Shown here: positions 16,823 to 25,302 of the stretch, one piece after another
Position numbering within the stretch: the stretch's first letter is position 1
How the letters are laid out: every line of letters starts with the position of its first letter
Assembly (NCBI RefSeq): GCF_900166665.1
Contig: NZ_LT800494.1
Coordinates: forward strand, 772,673 to 836,672
Source: Cytobacillus gottheilii
GTDB taxonomy: Bacteria > Bacillota > Bacilli > Bacillales > Cytobacillaceae
Reading direction: 5' to 3'
Length of the DNA stretch: 64,000 bases
Notes under the pieces: generated by a model
Seen by the model: the letters and a program-made list of their open reading frames with translations, nothing else
Told to the model about the DNA's origin: nothing
Database searches by the model: none
Program-made: the position numbers and the translations under genes

Positions 16823-17836
16823 ATGATCGTATTAGAGAATGTTTCGAAAACTTTTTCGGAAAAAAAAGGAAATATTGAAGCAGTTCGGAATGCCAATATT
16901 GAAGTGAAAACAGGAGAAATCCACGGAGTCATCGGCTATAGCGGTGCTGGAAAAAGTACATTAATTCGCTGTGTGAATCTGCTGGAAAACCCGACCTCGG
17001 GCAAGGTCATTATTGGAGGAGAGGATCTTACTTCCTTATCAGAACAGAATCTTCGCGAAAAAAGAAAGAAAATCGGCATGATTTTTCAAGGATTCAATTT
17101 ATTAAAAACGGCAACAGTCTATGACAATATTGCCATCCCTTTAAGATTAATCGGCATTCAGAAGAGAGAAGTCGACAATCGCGTTAGAAAATATTTAGAG
17201 ATTGTGGGTTTAGCAGATAAAGTGAATGCTTACCCAAGTCAGTTATCAGGAGGGCAAAAGCAGCGGGTGGCCATAGCCAGAGCGCTTGCCCAGGAGCCAG
17301 AGCTGCTGCTGAGTGATGAAGCAACAAGTGCTCTTGACCCGGAAACGACAGATTCCATTTTGGAACTGCTTTTAAAAATCAACAAAGAGCTTGGCATTAC
17401 CATTCTGCTTATTACACATGAGATGAATGTCATTCAAAAAATATGTGATTATGTGTACGTGATGGAACAGGGCAGCATTATTGAGCAAGGAACAGCGATC
17501 GAATTGTTTTCAAAGCCCCAATATCCAACAACAAAAAAGTTTCTAAACACAATCGCACAGCGAAAGCTTTCATCCACGCTTATTCAGCAGTTAAAGCTAT
17601 CAGGTAATGTGCTCCGGCTCACATTTTTAGGCGAAGCGACAGGAGAGCCGCTGCTGGCGCTGGTCAGTCAAAAGTTTAATGTAAAGCCCAATATACTAAC
17701 AGCCAATATCATTGAACTGAAAAACGGAATTGTCGGGAATATCAGTATCCACTTGCTCGGTGAAAAGCAGGATATAGCAGCCGCTCTTACCTTTTTAGAA
17801 GAGCATGGGGTAAATATAGAGGAGTTGGAGGGATAA
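16823..17836 (+). CDS. metN: Methionine ABC transporter ATPase
   Basis: 337 residues. Walker A GYSGAGKST, signature LSGGQKQRVAIARAL, Walker B LLLSDEATSALDPETT, then the C-terminal NIL/ACT-like sensing domain (about 265-337, LRLTFLGEATGEPLLALVSQKFNVKPNILTANI). That domain binds methionine and inhibits transport in this family. It is separated from metQ by 111 bp, where 13 bp of the metQ tail (AGCTGGGATGAAT) is repeated at 16795-16807. AAGGAGG precedes ATG 16823. Confidence 0.95.
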   Translation: MIVLENVSKTFSEKKGNIEAVRNANIEVKTGEIHGVIGYSGAGKSTLIRCVNLLENPTSGKVIIGGEDLTSLSEQNLREKRKKIGMIFQGFNLLKTATVYDNIAIPLRLIGIQKREVDNRVRKYLEIVGLADKVNAYPSQLSGGQKQRVAIARALAQEPELLLSDEATSALDPETTDSILELLLKINKELGITILLITHEMNVIQKICDYVYVMEQGSIIEQGTAIELFSKPQYPTTKKFLNTIAQRKLSSTLIQQLKLSGNVLRLTFLGEATGEPLLALVSQKFNVKPNILTANIIELKNGIVGNISIHLLGEKQDIAAALTFLEEHGVNIEELEG

Positions 17837-17840
17837 CCAA

Positions 17841-18512
17841 ATGGATCGATTTCAGCAATTTACAGATCAATGGCTGCCGATTATTGGCAAGGCCGTCGTA
17901 GAGACCTTTCAGATGGTTGGTGTTTCACTTTTATTTTCCATTTTAATTGGTGTGCCCCTCGGCATTCTCATTGTTCTAACAAGGCCTGGCCAAACGCTGC
18001 ATAACAAATGGGTGTATGGCGGTTTAAATTTAATCATTAACATTATTCGTTCTGTGCCCTTTATTATTTTACTATTCTTTATTCTGCCTTTCACCAAATT
18101 TATCGTCGGGACAACGATCGGAGTCCAAGGGGTTATTGTTCCGCTTGTTATTTATACAGCACCGTATATTTCCAGACTCATAGAAACAGCTTTATTGGAA
18201 GTAGATAATGGTGTGCTGGAGGCCTATAAAGCAATGGGCATCAAGACACGTCAAATTATTTGGAATGTGATGCTGCGTGAAGCACGCCCTTCTCTTATCT
18301 TAGGATTAACGATTGCTACGGTCGGCTTAATTGGGGCAACTGCAATGGCTGGACTCGTCGGAGCTGGAGGTTTAGGTGACTTAGCCTATCGGTTCGGGCA
18401 TCTCCGCTATGAAGTAGACGTGATGTATGCAACGGTTCTGATTCTAATAATCTTAGTGCAAAGTATTCAAACCATTGGAAACAGATTAGCTGCACGTTTG
18501 AAAAAGGATTAG
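17841..18512 (+). CDS. metI: Methionine ABC transporter permease
   Basis: 223 residues with five hydrophobic segments and the EAA loop YKAMGIKTRQIIWNVMLREARPSLILGL. The C-terminal part GLVGAGGLGDLAYRFGHLRYEVDVM is the family signature. Begins 4 bp after metN. No terminator follows, and the next gene starts 35 bp later. Confidence 0.94.
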   Translation: MDRFQQFTDQWLPIIGKAVVETFQMVGVSLLFSILIGVPLGILIVLTRPGQTLHNKWVYGGLNLIINIIRSVPFIILLFFILPFTKFIVGTTIGVQGVIVPLVIYTAPYISRLIETALLEVDNGVLEAYKAMGIKTRQIIWNVMLREARPSLILGLTIATVGLIGATAMAGLVGAGGLGDLAYRFGHLRYEVDVMYATVLILIILVQSIQTIGNRLAARLKKD

Positions 18513-18547
18513 TGTATTTACAAGAATGCTAGAAAGGAGGCTGCTCA

Positions 18548-19321
18548 TTGGAAGAACTCTATTGGAAAAAGGAAAAGCGGATTGCGAGCATCATCATCAA
18601 CCGTTCTCACAAAAAAAATGCATTTAATTTAAACATGTTTCAGACGCTTTCCGTTCTGCTGGATGAAATTGAACATGATAAGGAAGTAAAAGTGGTGGTA
18701 CTATGCGGTGCAGATGGATCTGCCTTTAGTGCCGGTGCCGATATCAGTGAATTTTTACAGAATCGGACTTCAGCACAAAAAGCGAAGCAGTATAATACCA
18801 TTGCTCTGAAGGCTGTGGAAAAGCTATATCATTTTCCAAAACCAACGATTGCGGCCATAAGAGGTTTAGCGATTGGCGGCGGACTGGAGCTGGTACTTGC
18901 GTGTGATTTCCGCTTTGCCTCACATGAAAGCCTCCTGGGCATAACGGCTGCGAAATTGGCGATTGTCTATAATCTATCGAGCACGAAAAGGCTTATTGAT
19001 GCAGTGGGAGCATCAAAAGCCAAAGAAATGCTTTATACAGGAAAGCTTGTGAAAGCGCAGGAAGGCCATGAGATTGGACTTGTCAACTATGTATTGCCAT
19101 ACGAGGAACTATTAAAATCTGCCTATGATTACGCAAGTCAGCTTGCTGAAAAGTCTTCACTGGCTTTAAACGGAACAAAGAAAGTCATTCAAGCCGTTTT
19201 AAACGGTGATATTGAAGAAGATGAAAATATTGAACAACTTATCCTTGCCTCTTTTGAAAGTGAAGATTATCAGGAAGGCATTCAAGCGTTTCTAGAAAAA
19301 CGAAAACCAAATTTTAAGTAG
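18548..19321 (+). CDS. Enoyl-CoA hydratase/isomerase (crotonase) family enzyme
   Basis: 257 residues from TTG 18548, with AAAGGAGG 7 nt upstream. Oxyanion-hole segments are AFSAGADISEF and IAAIRGLAIGGGLELVLACDFRFA. The Glu in GGGLEL matches the first catalytic Glu of enoyl-CoA hydratase. At the second (QPE in the classical enzyme) it has AAKLAI, so the second Glu is replaced. A reaction other than simple hydration (isomerase, hydrolase or lyase) is therefore possible. It lies in the S-box operon after metI and before an alpha-hydroxy-acid oxidase, which suggests breakdown of an acyl-CoA from a methionine-related compound. That is inference. Confidence 0.85.
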   Translation: MEELYWKKEKRIASIIINRSHKKNAFNLNMFQTLSVLLDEIEHDKEVKVVVLCGADGSAFSAGADISEFLQNRTSAQKAKQYNTIALKAVEKLYHFPKPTIAAIRGLAIGGGLELVLACDFRFASHESLLGITAAKLAIVYNLSSTKRLIDAVGASKAKEMLYTGKLVKAQEGHEIGLVNYVLPYEELLKSAYDYASQLAEKSSLALNGTKKVIQAVLNGDIEEDENIEQLILASFESEDYQEGIQAFLEKRKPNFK

Positions 19322-19335
19322 GATGGTGACCAGAA

Positions 19336-20484
19336 ATGGCTGTCCCTGTAAACAGTAAGGATGCCTTGCTGCAAAATATGAATTCAAGCGATTATTTTCC
19401 TATTTCATACGAAGAGCTGGAAGCGCGAGCCCGGACCGTTATGTCAGCCGGTGCCTTTGGATATGTGCGCTCTGGCGCTGGGGGAGAGGAAACAGTAAGA
19501 AACAATCGGAGGGATTTTCAAAAACAGTCTATTGTACCAAGAGTATTAACAGATGTATCTGGCATCAATACAAGCATCACACTTTTTGGAAAACAATATG
19601 ACCATCCCTTCTTGCTTGCACCAGTTGGTATGCTGAAGCTTGCACATGAAGATGCTGATTTAGCTGTCGCACAAGCAGCTGCACACTGCGGAATTCCATT
19701 TATACAAAGCACTGTTTCAAGCTATTCCATAGAGGAAGTAGCAGAAACTTCCCCTCTAAGTCCGAAGTGGTTCCAGTTGTATTGGTCGAACAATCGCAAT
19801 GTTTCCTTTCATATGGCTGAACGAGCTGAAAAGGCAGGATTTGAAGCAATCGTGTTAACCGTAGATACCGTTATGCTTGGCTGGAGAGAAGAGGATTTGC
19901 GGAATCGTTTTTCACCGTTAAAGCTAGGCTATGGCAAAGGGAATTATGAAAGTGATCAGGTGTTTCTCCAGTCTCTTCCTGATGAAAGTGAAGAAAGCAT
20001 TATTCAAGGAATTCTTGATAATATTCATCATCCCTCTTTAAATTGGGAGGATGTTGCCGAGCTTAAAAAAAGAACGAAGTTGCCAATTCTTTTGAAGGGA
20101 ATTCTGCATCCCGAAGATGCCAGATTAGCGGTTGAGAATGGAATTGATGGCATAATTGTCTCAAATCATGGCGGAAGACAACTGGATGGTGTCGTTTCTT
20201 CAATATCGGCATTACCAGCGATCGCCAAGACAGTTAATAAACAAATTCCTGTGCTATTTGACAGCGGTATCCGGCGGGGAGCAGATGTAGTAAAAGCAAT
20301 CGCGTTAGGAGCAGATGCTGTTTGCATCGGCAGACCTTTTGTATATGCGCTGGCAGCCGGCGGACAAAAGGGAGTAGAAAAGCTGCTGGAGAACTTTATC
20401 CAGGAAACAAAGGTATCAATCTCATTAGCTGGTGCTTCAAGTATTGCCGAGCTTGCTTCTGTGAAATTGGTTCATACAACTTAA
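19336..20484 (+). CDS. FMN-dependent alpha-hydroxy-acid oxidase/dehydrogenase
   Basis: 382 residues in the lactate oxidase, glycolate oxidase and lactate 2-monooxygenase family. It oxidises an L-2-hydroxy acid to the 2-oxo acid with FMN. Seen: FGYVRSGAGGEETVRNNRRDF, APVGMLKLAHEDADLAVAQAA, FQLYWSNNRNV, LPILLKGILHPEDARLAVENGIDGIIVSNHGGRQLDG (catalytic His in SNHGGRQLD), DSGIRRGADVVKAIALGADAVCIGRPFVY. The extension NRFSPLKLGYGKGNYESDQVF resembles lactate 2-monooxygenase-like members. Its place in a SAM-riboswitch operon makes 2-hydroxy-4-methylthiobutanoate an attractive but untested substrate. Confidence 0.88.
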   Translation: MAVPVNSKDALLQNMNSSDYFPISYEELEARARTVMSAGAFGYVRSGAGGEETVRNNRRDFQKQSIVPRVLTDVSGINTSITLFGKQYDHPFLLAPVGMLKLAHEDADLAVAQAAAHCGIPFIQSTVSSYSIEEVAETSPLSPKWFQLYWSNNRNVSFHMAERAEKAGFEAIVLTVDTVMLGWREEDLRNRFSPLKLGYGKGNYESDQVFLQSLPDESEESIIQGILDNIHHPSLNWEDVAELKKRTKLPILLKGILHPEDARLAVENGIDGIIVSNHGGRQLDGVVSSISALPAIAKTVNKQIPVLFDSGIRRGADVVKAIALGADAVCIGRPFVYALAAGGQKGVEKLLENFIQETKVSISLAGASSIAELASVKLVHTT

Positions 20485-20499
20485 GGGGAGGTAATGGTA

Positions 20500-21645
20500 A
20501 TGACACAGGCACTAAGCGGAATGAGAGTCATTGATGCAACCCAAATTTTAGCCGGCCCCTACTGTACAATGGTTCTTGGTGATATGGGAGCAGATGTGAT
20601 CAAGGTGGAAAAATCTCCAGGCGGGGACGATACGAGGCGAATGGGTCCCTACATAGACGGAGAGAGTCATATGTTTATGATGGTCAACCGCAACAAAAGG
20701 GGAATTTGCCTAAACTTGAAGGAAGAGGAAGACAAACAAGTTCTCTATGAGCTTGTGAAAACAGCAGATGTGTTTATTGAAAACTTTCGTCCTGGGGTGG
20801 CAGCAAAGCTGAAAATTGATTATGAGACATTAAAAGAGCTTAACCCAAGTATCATTTATTGTTCAATTTCTGGTTATGGTCAAACAGGTCCATACAAAAA
20901 TAAAGGCGGTTTTGATATTATGGCACAAGGCTTGTCTGGCATTATGGATATGACCGGCGAAAAAGACGGAAAGCCTGTAAAAGTCGGCATTGCCATTCAT
21001 GATATTGCAGCAGCGCAAACGGCTATTCAGTCGGTGCTGACGGCCTATATCCACAAGCTGAAATCAGGTCAAGGGCAATATATCGATGTTTCTCTTGTCG
21101 ATTCAGCTTTAGCGTGGACTGTATGGGAGGCAGCAGCCTATTTTGGCGAAGGTCAGCTCCCGAAACGAAATGGAACAGCCCACCGTGCCGCGGCTCCATA
21201 TCAAGGTTATGCTACTGGAGATGGGTTTATTTTAATCGGCGCAGCGAATCAAAAATTATGGGAAAAATTTTGCCTGTTTGTAGCGGATCAACCCCAATGG
21301 CTTCAAGACGAGCGGTATGCAACCAATTCATTACGAAATGAGCATGCCCAGCAGCTTGAAAAGGATATTGAGAATGTGCTGCGAACATATTCATCCGCTC
21401 ATTGGCTTGCATTACTTGAAGAAAACGGCATTCCTTCTGGACCCATCTATTCCTATGATCAAACGATGAATGATCGGCATATCCAGGAACGCGAAATGAT
21501 CCTCGAATACGAGCACCAGCAATTTGGTACCTTAAAAACACTGGGATTCCCAGCAAAATACTCACAAACTCCTGCCAAACTATCAAAACCTGCTCCAAAG
21601 CTGGGAGAACATAACGAAGAAATCCGTGCGGAACTTGGTTTATAG
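20500..21645 (+). CDS. Family III (CaiB/BaiF) CoA transferase
   Basis: 381 residues from ATG 20500; GGGGAGG is 8 nt upstream, which favours it over the ATG at 20494. Family features: MRVIDATQILAGPYCTMVLGDMGADVIKVEKSPGGDDTRRMGP, MMVNRNKRGICLNLKEEE, ADVFIENFRPGVAAKLKIDYETL, GFDIMAQGLSGIMDMTGEKDGKPVKVG, with the catalytic Asp in SGIMDMTG or near it. It moves CoA between carboxylic acids. It is the last gene of the metQNI-crotonase-oxidase unit and would activate the acid acted on by the crotonase. Downstream only repeats are found. Confidence 0.9.
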   Translation: MTQALSGMRVIDATQILAGPYCTMVLGDMGADVIKVEKSPGGDDTRRMGPYIDGESHMFMMVNRNKRGICLNLKEEEDKQVLYELVKTADVFIENFRPGVAAKLKIDYETLKELNPSIIYCSISGYGQTGPYKNKGGFDIMAQGLSGIMDMTGEKDGKPVKVGIAIHDIAAAQTAIQSVLTAYIHKLKSGQGQYIDVSLVDSALAWTVWEAAAYFGEGQLPKRNGTAHRAAAPYQGYATGDGFILIGAANQKLWEKFCLFVADQPQWLQDERYATNSLRNEHAQQLEKDIENVLRTYSSAHWLALLEENGIPSGPIYSYDQTMNDRHIQEREMILEYEHQQFGTLKTLGFPAKYSQTPAKLSKPAPKLGEHNEEIRAELGL

Positions 21646-21715
21646 TGTACATGTGGAAGTGGTTTGTCATTTGGCAGGCCACTTTTTTTCGCGCTGGCAG
21701 AGAGAAAAATGGAGG

Positions 21716-21862
21716 GATAGGAAGGAGCGGATGTTTGATAGGAAAGAGCATATTTTTGTTAGGAAACTTGAAAAAATTGATAGGAAGTAGCAGAGGTTTG
21801 ATAGGAAACTCCAAAATTTTGATAGGAAACGAAAAAATTTTGATAGGAACCCCTGAATAAGC
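21716..21862 (+). repeat. 21-bp-period repeat array, block 1
   Basis: Seven units beginning with gatagga or gttagga at 21716, 21737, 21758, 21779, 21800, 21821 and 21842, an exact 21-bp period. The typical unit is gataggaaactccaaaattt plus t. A frame through it reads LIGN-type heptads, but there is no RBS or conserved start, so it is taken as non-coding. Confidence 0.9.
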
Positions 21863-21963
21863 GGTGAAAATTGAACTGTGGCGGGCGGGAACAGGTTATG
21901 ATTTCACGCAAAAACGAAATCTGACCTGTTTACTAGTTGATTATTGGTTGAAAAAAGCGATTT

Positions 21964-22131
21964 GATAGGAAAAAACGGATGTTTGATAGGAAACTTGAAA
22001 AAATTGATAGGAAGTAGCAGAGGTTTGATAGGAAACTCCAAAATTTTGATAGGAAACTCCAAAATTTTTATAGGAAACCAATAAAAATTGATAGGAAACC
22101 AATAAATTTTGCTATTGAACTCAAAATAATC
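21964..22131 (+). repeat. 21-bp-period repeat array, block 2
   Basis: Units at 21964, 21985, 22006, 22027, 22048, 22069 and 22090, again exactly 21 bp apart, then a decayed one at 22111. Three consecutive units (21985-22047) match block 1 units 21758-21820 almost base for base, so one block arose from the other. The rest of 21646-22318 holds an AT-rich stretch and no gene. Confidence 0.9.
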
Positions 22132-22318
22132 TAGTCCAATGACCCGAAAACGACTTCATTTTTTTAAAAAAGCGAAAACCAATCTATAATAGAGAAGATT
22201 TTCGGTTTAATAGTCGAGTAAGAAAAAAACTGCCAAAAAAAATTCACACTCTCATATAAACTCATCAAAAAATCAGAGGGAAACAAACTCCCCACTGATT
22301 TCCAGCTGCCATTGTGCC

Positions 22319-22765
22319 CTATTCATCTTCATCCTCATCTTCTCCAAATTCTGCTTCCTTCCGCTTTCTCAAACGGAATATATAATAAGAAGGAACGAGT
22401 CCGCTGATAAAAATAATCCCGCCGATGAGTGCACCATCCCATATACCATAGCCAGGCGTATTTGCTGTAAGGATTCCTACGATCAGGCTAATCAGCAAAG
22501 TAACAATGGCACTAATCTGAAGGGAGTGATTGGATTTTTTTAGATTGCTTTCACTATCAACACTAATGTTCATGGATAAATAGGCAAGTACAATCACAGT
22601 AACCATAAATACCAGCCAAAGCGGGTTATCACGCATTTGGTCTATTCCGCCTTGGAGAAATTCGTAGAAAAGAATGGCAAAAATTCCTAAAGACTGGACT
22701 GCAAAAGCGATTCTGACATTTTTTAAATTCTTCATGATTAGGCGTTCATCGGTTATTTTCTTCAC
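22319..22765 (-). CDS. Small multispanning membrane protein
   Basis: 148 residues from GTG 22765, chosen because AGGAGG lies 9 nt upstream inside the end of the HTH gene. Four hydrophobic segments (IAFAVQSLGIFAILFYEFL, PLWLVFMVTVIVLAYLSM, ISAIVTLLISLIVGILTA, GALIGGIIFISGLVPSYYIF), then a charged tail ending EDEDEDE. It is translationally coupled to the XRE regulator. Such HTH/membrane pairs are common in Bacillaceae; the function is unknown. Confidence 0.7.
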   Translation of the reverse strand: MKKITDERLIMKNLKNVRIAFAVQSLGIFAILFYEFLQGGIDQMRDNPLWLVFMVTVIVLAYLSMNISVDSESNLKKSNHSLQISAIVTLLISLIVGILTANTPGYGIWDGALIGGIIFISGLVPSYYIFRLRKRKEAEFGEDEDEDE

Positions 22766-22970
22766 TGTTAAATTCCTCCTCGCTGATCCAAAATAATTCA
22801 TCTAATTGAGCGTTTACTCTGTAGCAAATTTGCAGGCACAGTTTCAGGGAAGGATTATATTTTCCTTTTTCAATCAGACTGATCGTTTGCCTTGTAATGC
22901 CCACACCGTCTGCCAGCTGCTGTTGAGTTAAGTTTGCCTTTATTCGAGCCAGTTTCACATTATTTTTCAT
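22746..22970 (-). CDS. XRE/Cro-type HTH regulator
   Basis: 74 residues made almost wholly of a HTH_3 domain: VKLARIKANLTQQQLADGVGITRQTISLIEKGKYNPSLKLCLQICYRVNAQLDELFW. Start ATG 22970 follows GGAGGG. It belongs to the short YozG/YvaN-like group of stand-alone regulators. It overlaps the membrane-protein gene by 20 bp. Targets are unknown, probably its own operon. Confidence 0.88.
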   Translation of the reverse strand: MKNNVKLARIKANLTQQQLADGVGITRQTISLIEKGKYNPSLKLCLQICYRVNAQLDELFWISEEEFNSEENNR

Positions 22971-23085
22971 AGCAGCCCTCCATGAAATGAAGGTAACATA
23001 TAAATTACATTATGTAAAATATAAATTGCATAATAAAAAAGAACCTGAATTGAACAGGTTCTTTTTCATCATCTATATTAAGATC

Positions 23086-25200
23086 TTATTCTTGCTTTTC
23101 CTTCTCTGTATGCTCATCCTTTTCCAGCATGACAATCAGTCCAGGAAGCAGTACCCCCCGAATCAGGAACGTATCGAGTAAAATCCCGACTGCAACAATA
23201 AAGCCAAAGACGAAGAGCAGCTGAATGGGCTGTGTCATTAAGACAGCAAAGGTTGCGGCGAGAATAATCCCAGCAGAGGAAATAACGCCGCCGGTACTGG
23301 AGACAGCCACTTCAATCGCTTTTTTAACAGGATATTTTTTGCGTTCCTCCTGAAAACGTGACACAAGAATGATATTGTAATCAATGCCAAGTGCAACAAG
23401 AAAAACAAAGGCATATAAGGGTACACGATTGCTGATGGCGTTAATATCAAAGAAGAGGTCTGATAAAAATACCCCTAATCCTAATGCCGACAGCAGCGAT
23501 ACCAATATAGTTCCAATCATATAGATTGGCATTTTAATGGATTTTGTTAAGAAGATCAGCATGACAAAAATAAGAATCGTCTCAAGTGCGACAATGACAA
23601 CAATATCGCGATTGTTCACACTGCGGTCATCAACAAGACTTGCAGTTTCTCCAGCAAAATAGAGATTGCCTTCGAGATTATTGGTTTTTATTATATTGTC
23701 AGATTGTTCAATTGTCTGTTCCATTGCATCAATGACTTCTTCTGAATATGGATTTTCATTATATGTGACCGAATAGGAAATCACCTTTGAATCGTCGGTT
23801 GTTTCTGAGATTGTAACACTTCTCACTAATGATTGATCTTCCAAGGCTAATCTAAGATTTTCAGCATCATCTGTAGTGATTGCCTCTTTAGCTTCGTATA
23901 AAACCGTTGCAGGAGCTATGTCTCCTTTTGCAAACTTGTCAGAGAGCAGTTCATAGCCTTGTCTTGAAGGCATATTCTCTGGAAAAGATTTAATCGTATC
24001 AAACTCATACTGGAGGTTGAATAGATTTAAGGAGGATACAACTAAGAAAATTGCAATGAGCGCTACAGCCATATCTGGTTTCTTAACAACGATTCGAGCG
24101 ACTTTACTCCAAAATGAGTTTTTATTTAGATGCTCATCGCCCACTTTAGGCACCTTCGGCCAGAATGCTTTTCGTCCAAAAAGAGTAAATAATGCTGGCA
24201 CTAATGTGACAGATGCAAGCATGATGATCACCATTGCGGTGGCAAATGTTGGGGCAAAATTGCGATAATCACCTGACTGTGCGAAAAATAAGACAAGCAT
24301 GGCTGCGAGAACGGTTCCGCCTGAGAAGAAGACAGGCAAGCCCGTTTCACGCATCGCTGATTTCATGGAATCGAAGCGGTCTTCATATGTCTTTAATTCT
24401 TCACGATAACGAGAAAAGACGAAAAGTGAATAATCAATAACAGCAGCAAACAGTAAGATCGACATGATTGATATCGTTTGCTGGCTGAGATCGAGTCCAG
24501 ATGCCCCAAGGAAACCAAGTGATTTCATTACAACCTGGTATACAAAACCAGCAGCGAGCAATGGAATAAGTGCAAGTAATGGTGAGCGATAAATCACAAT
24601 TAAAAGAATTAAGATTAAGCCAACAGTAGAGAACAGCAGAACCAAGTCGGCTCTTGAAAATAAATCAACTGAATCAGATGAGATGCCTGCAGGGCCGGTA
24701 ATAAACAATTTAAGATCTGTTTCTTCAGCAATAATCTCACTGATCTGATGATTCGCATATTGAATTTCTTTCGTTTCCATTGAATCCTCATAGATTAATG
24801 GAAGGGAAGCAGTTGTCTGATCTTCAGAAACAAATGATTCAGCAGCAGCTGGAGGAAGAGCGGCAAGAGGAATTAATTCCTTAATTCCTTCTATCTCTTC
24901 ACCTTCTATTGCCTGAAGTGCCGATACAAGTTCTTCTGTGCTTAGTTCCCCGTTATCTCTATGAAAAACGAGTATGGCTGGAATCCCTTTTTCACTCTCA
25001 AAATATTCATTTTGCTTACTTTCTGCAATAACGGATTGTGCATCATCAGGCAAGGACGCTATATTTGAGACTTCATAATCCTTATGATTAGGCCCGAAAA
25101 TCGTAAATAAGATTGTAACAGCTAACCATGCGGATAGTGTAATCCACATTCCTTTTTTCGTGGAAACCCAGTCGGTGACGGTCTGAAGAAACCCTTTCAT
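23086..25200 (-). CDS. MMPL/RND-family exporter (YdfJ-like)
   Basis: 704 residues from ATG 25200 behind GGAGAAGG. It shows the usual duplicated layout: one membrane helix (residues about 14-36), a large outer loop, five helices (about 190-360), a second helix near 375, a second outer loop and five more helices. Conserved MMPL sequence: SRADLVLLFSTVGLILILLIVIYRSPLLALIPLLAAG, AAVIDYSLFVFSRYREEL and its second copy VALGIDYNIILVSRFQEE, where the Asp residues lie on the proton path. It exports lipids or drugs driven by the proton gradient. It is controlled from a 100-bp region with two TGACA-N4-TGTCA palindromes below the tetR gene. Confidence 0.92.
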   Translation of the reverse strand: MKGFLQTVTDWVSTKKGMWITLSAWLAVTILFTIFGPNHKDYEVSNIASLPDDAQSVIAESKQNEYFESEKGIPAILVFHRDNGELSTEELVSALQAIEGEEIEGIKELIPLAALPPAAAESFVSEDQTTASLPLIYEDSMETKEIQYANHQISEIIAEETDLKLFITGPAGISSDSVDLFSRADLVLLFSTVGLILILLIVIYRSPLLALIPLLAAGFVYQVVMKSLGFLGASGLDLSQQTISIMSILLFAAVIDYSLFVFSRYREELKTYEDRFDSMKSAMRETGLPVFFSGGTVLAAMLVLFFAQSGDYRNFAPTFATAMVIIMLASVTLVPALFTLFGRKAFWPKVPKVGDEHLNKNSFWSKVARIVVKKPDMAVALIAIFLVVSSLNLFNLQYEFDTIKSFPENMPSRQGYELLSDKFAKGDIAPATVLYEAKEAITTDDAENLRLALEDQSLVRSVTISETTDDSKVISYSVTYNENPYSEEVIDAMEQTIEQSDNIIKTNNLEGNLYFAGETASLVDDRSVNNRDIVVIVALETILIFVMLIFLTKSIKMPIYMIGTILVSLLSALGLGVFLSDLFFDINAISNRVPLYAFVFLVALGIDYNIILVSRFQEERKKYPVKKAIEVAVSSTGGVISSAGIILAATFAVLMTQPIQLLFVFGFIVAVGILLDTFLIRGVLLPGLIVMLEKDEHTEKEKQE

Positions 25201-25220
25201 TTTACCTTCTCCTCTCAATA

Positions 25221-25302
25221 TGACAATAGTGTCACTTTAGTCGTAAAGAGGTCTATAAAAGACCTGCTGTACTCATTATCTTTATAAGTGACACTTCTGT
25301 CA
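25221..25302. promoter_or_regulatory. Twin palindromic operators upstream of the MMPL gene
   Basis: TGACA-atag-TGTCA at 25221-25234 and TGACA-cttc-TGTCA at 25289-25302. The second overlaps the stop codon of the tetR gene. They are 68 bp apart centre to centre and flank the region where the MMPL promoter must lie. Recognition by the upstream TetR is inferred. Confidence 0.6.

Noticed and set aside
21645..21860. A 71-residue frame with LIGN-type heptads
   Set aside because: It is the 21-bp repeat read in one frame, begins inside the end of the CoA transferase gene, and block 2 of the same repeat contains stops.
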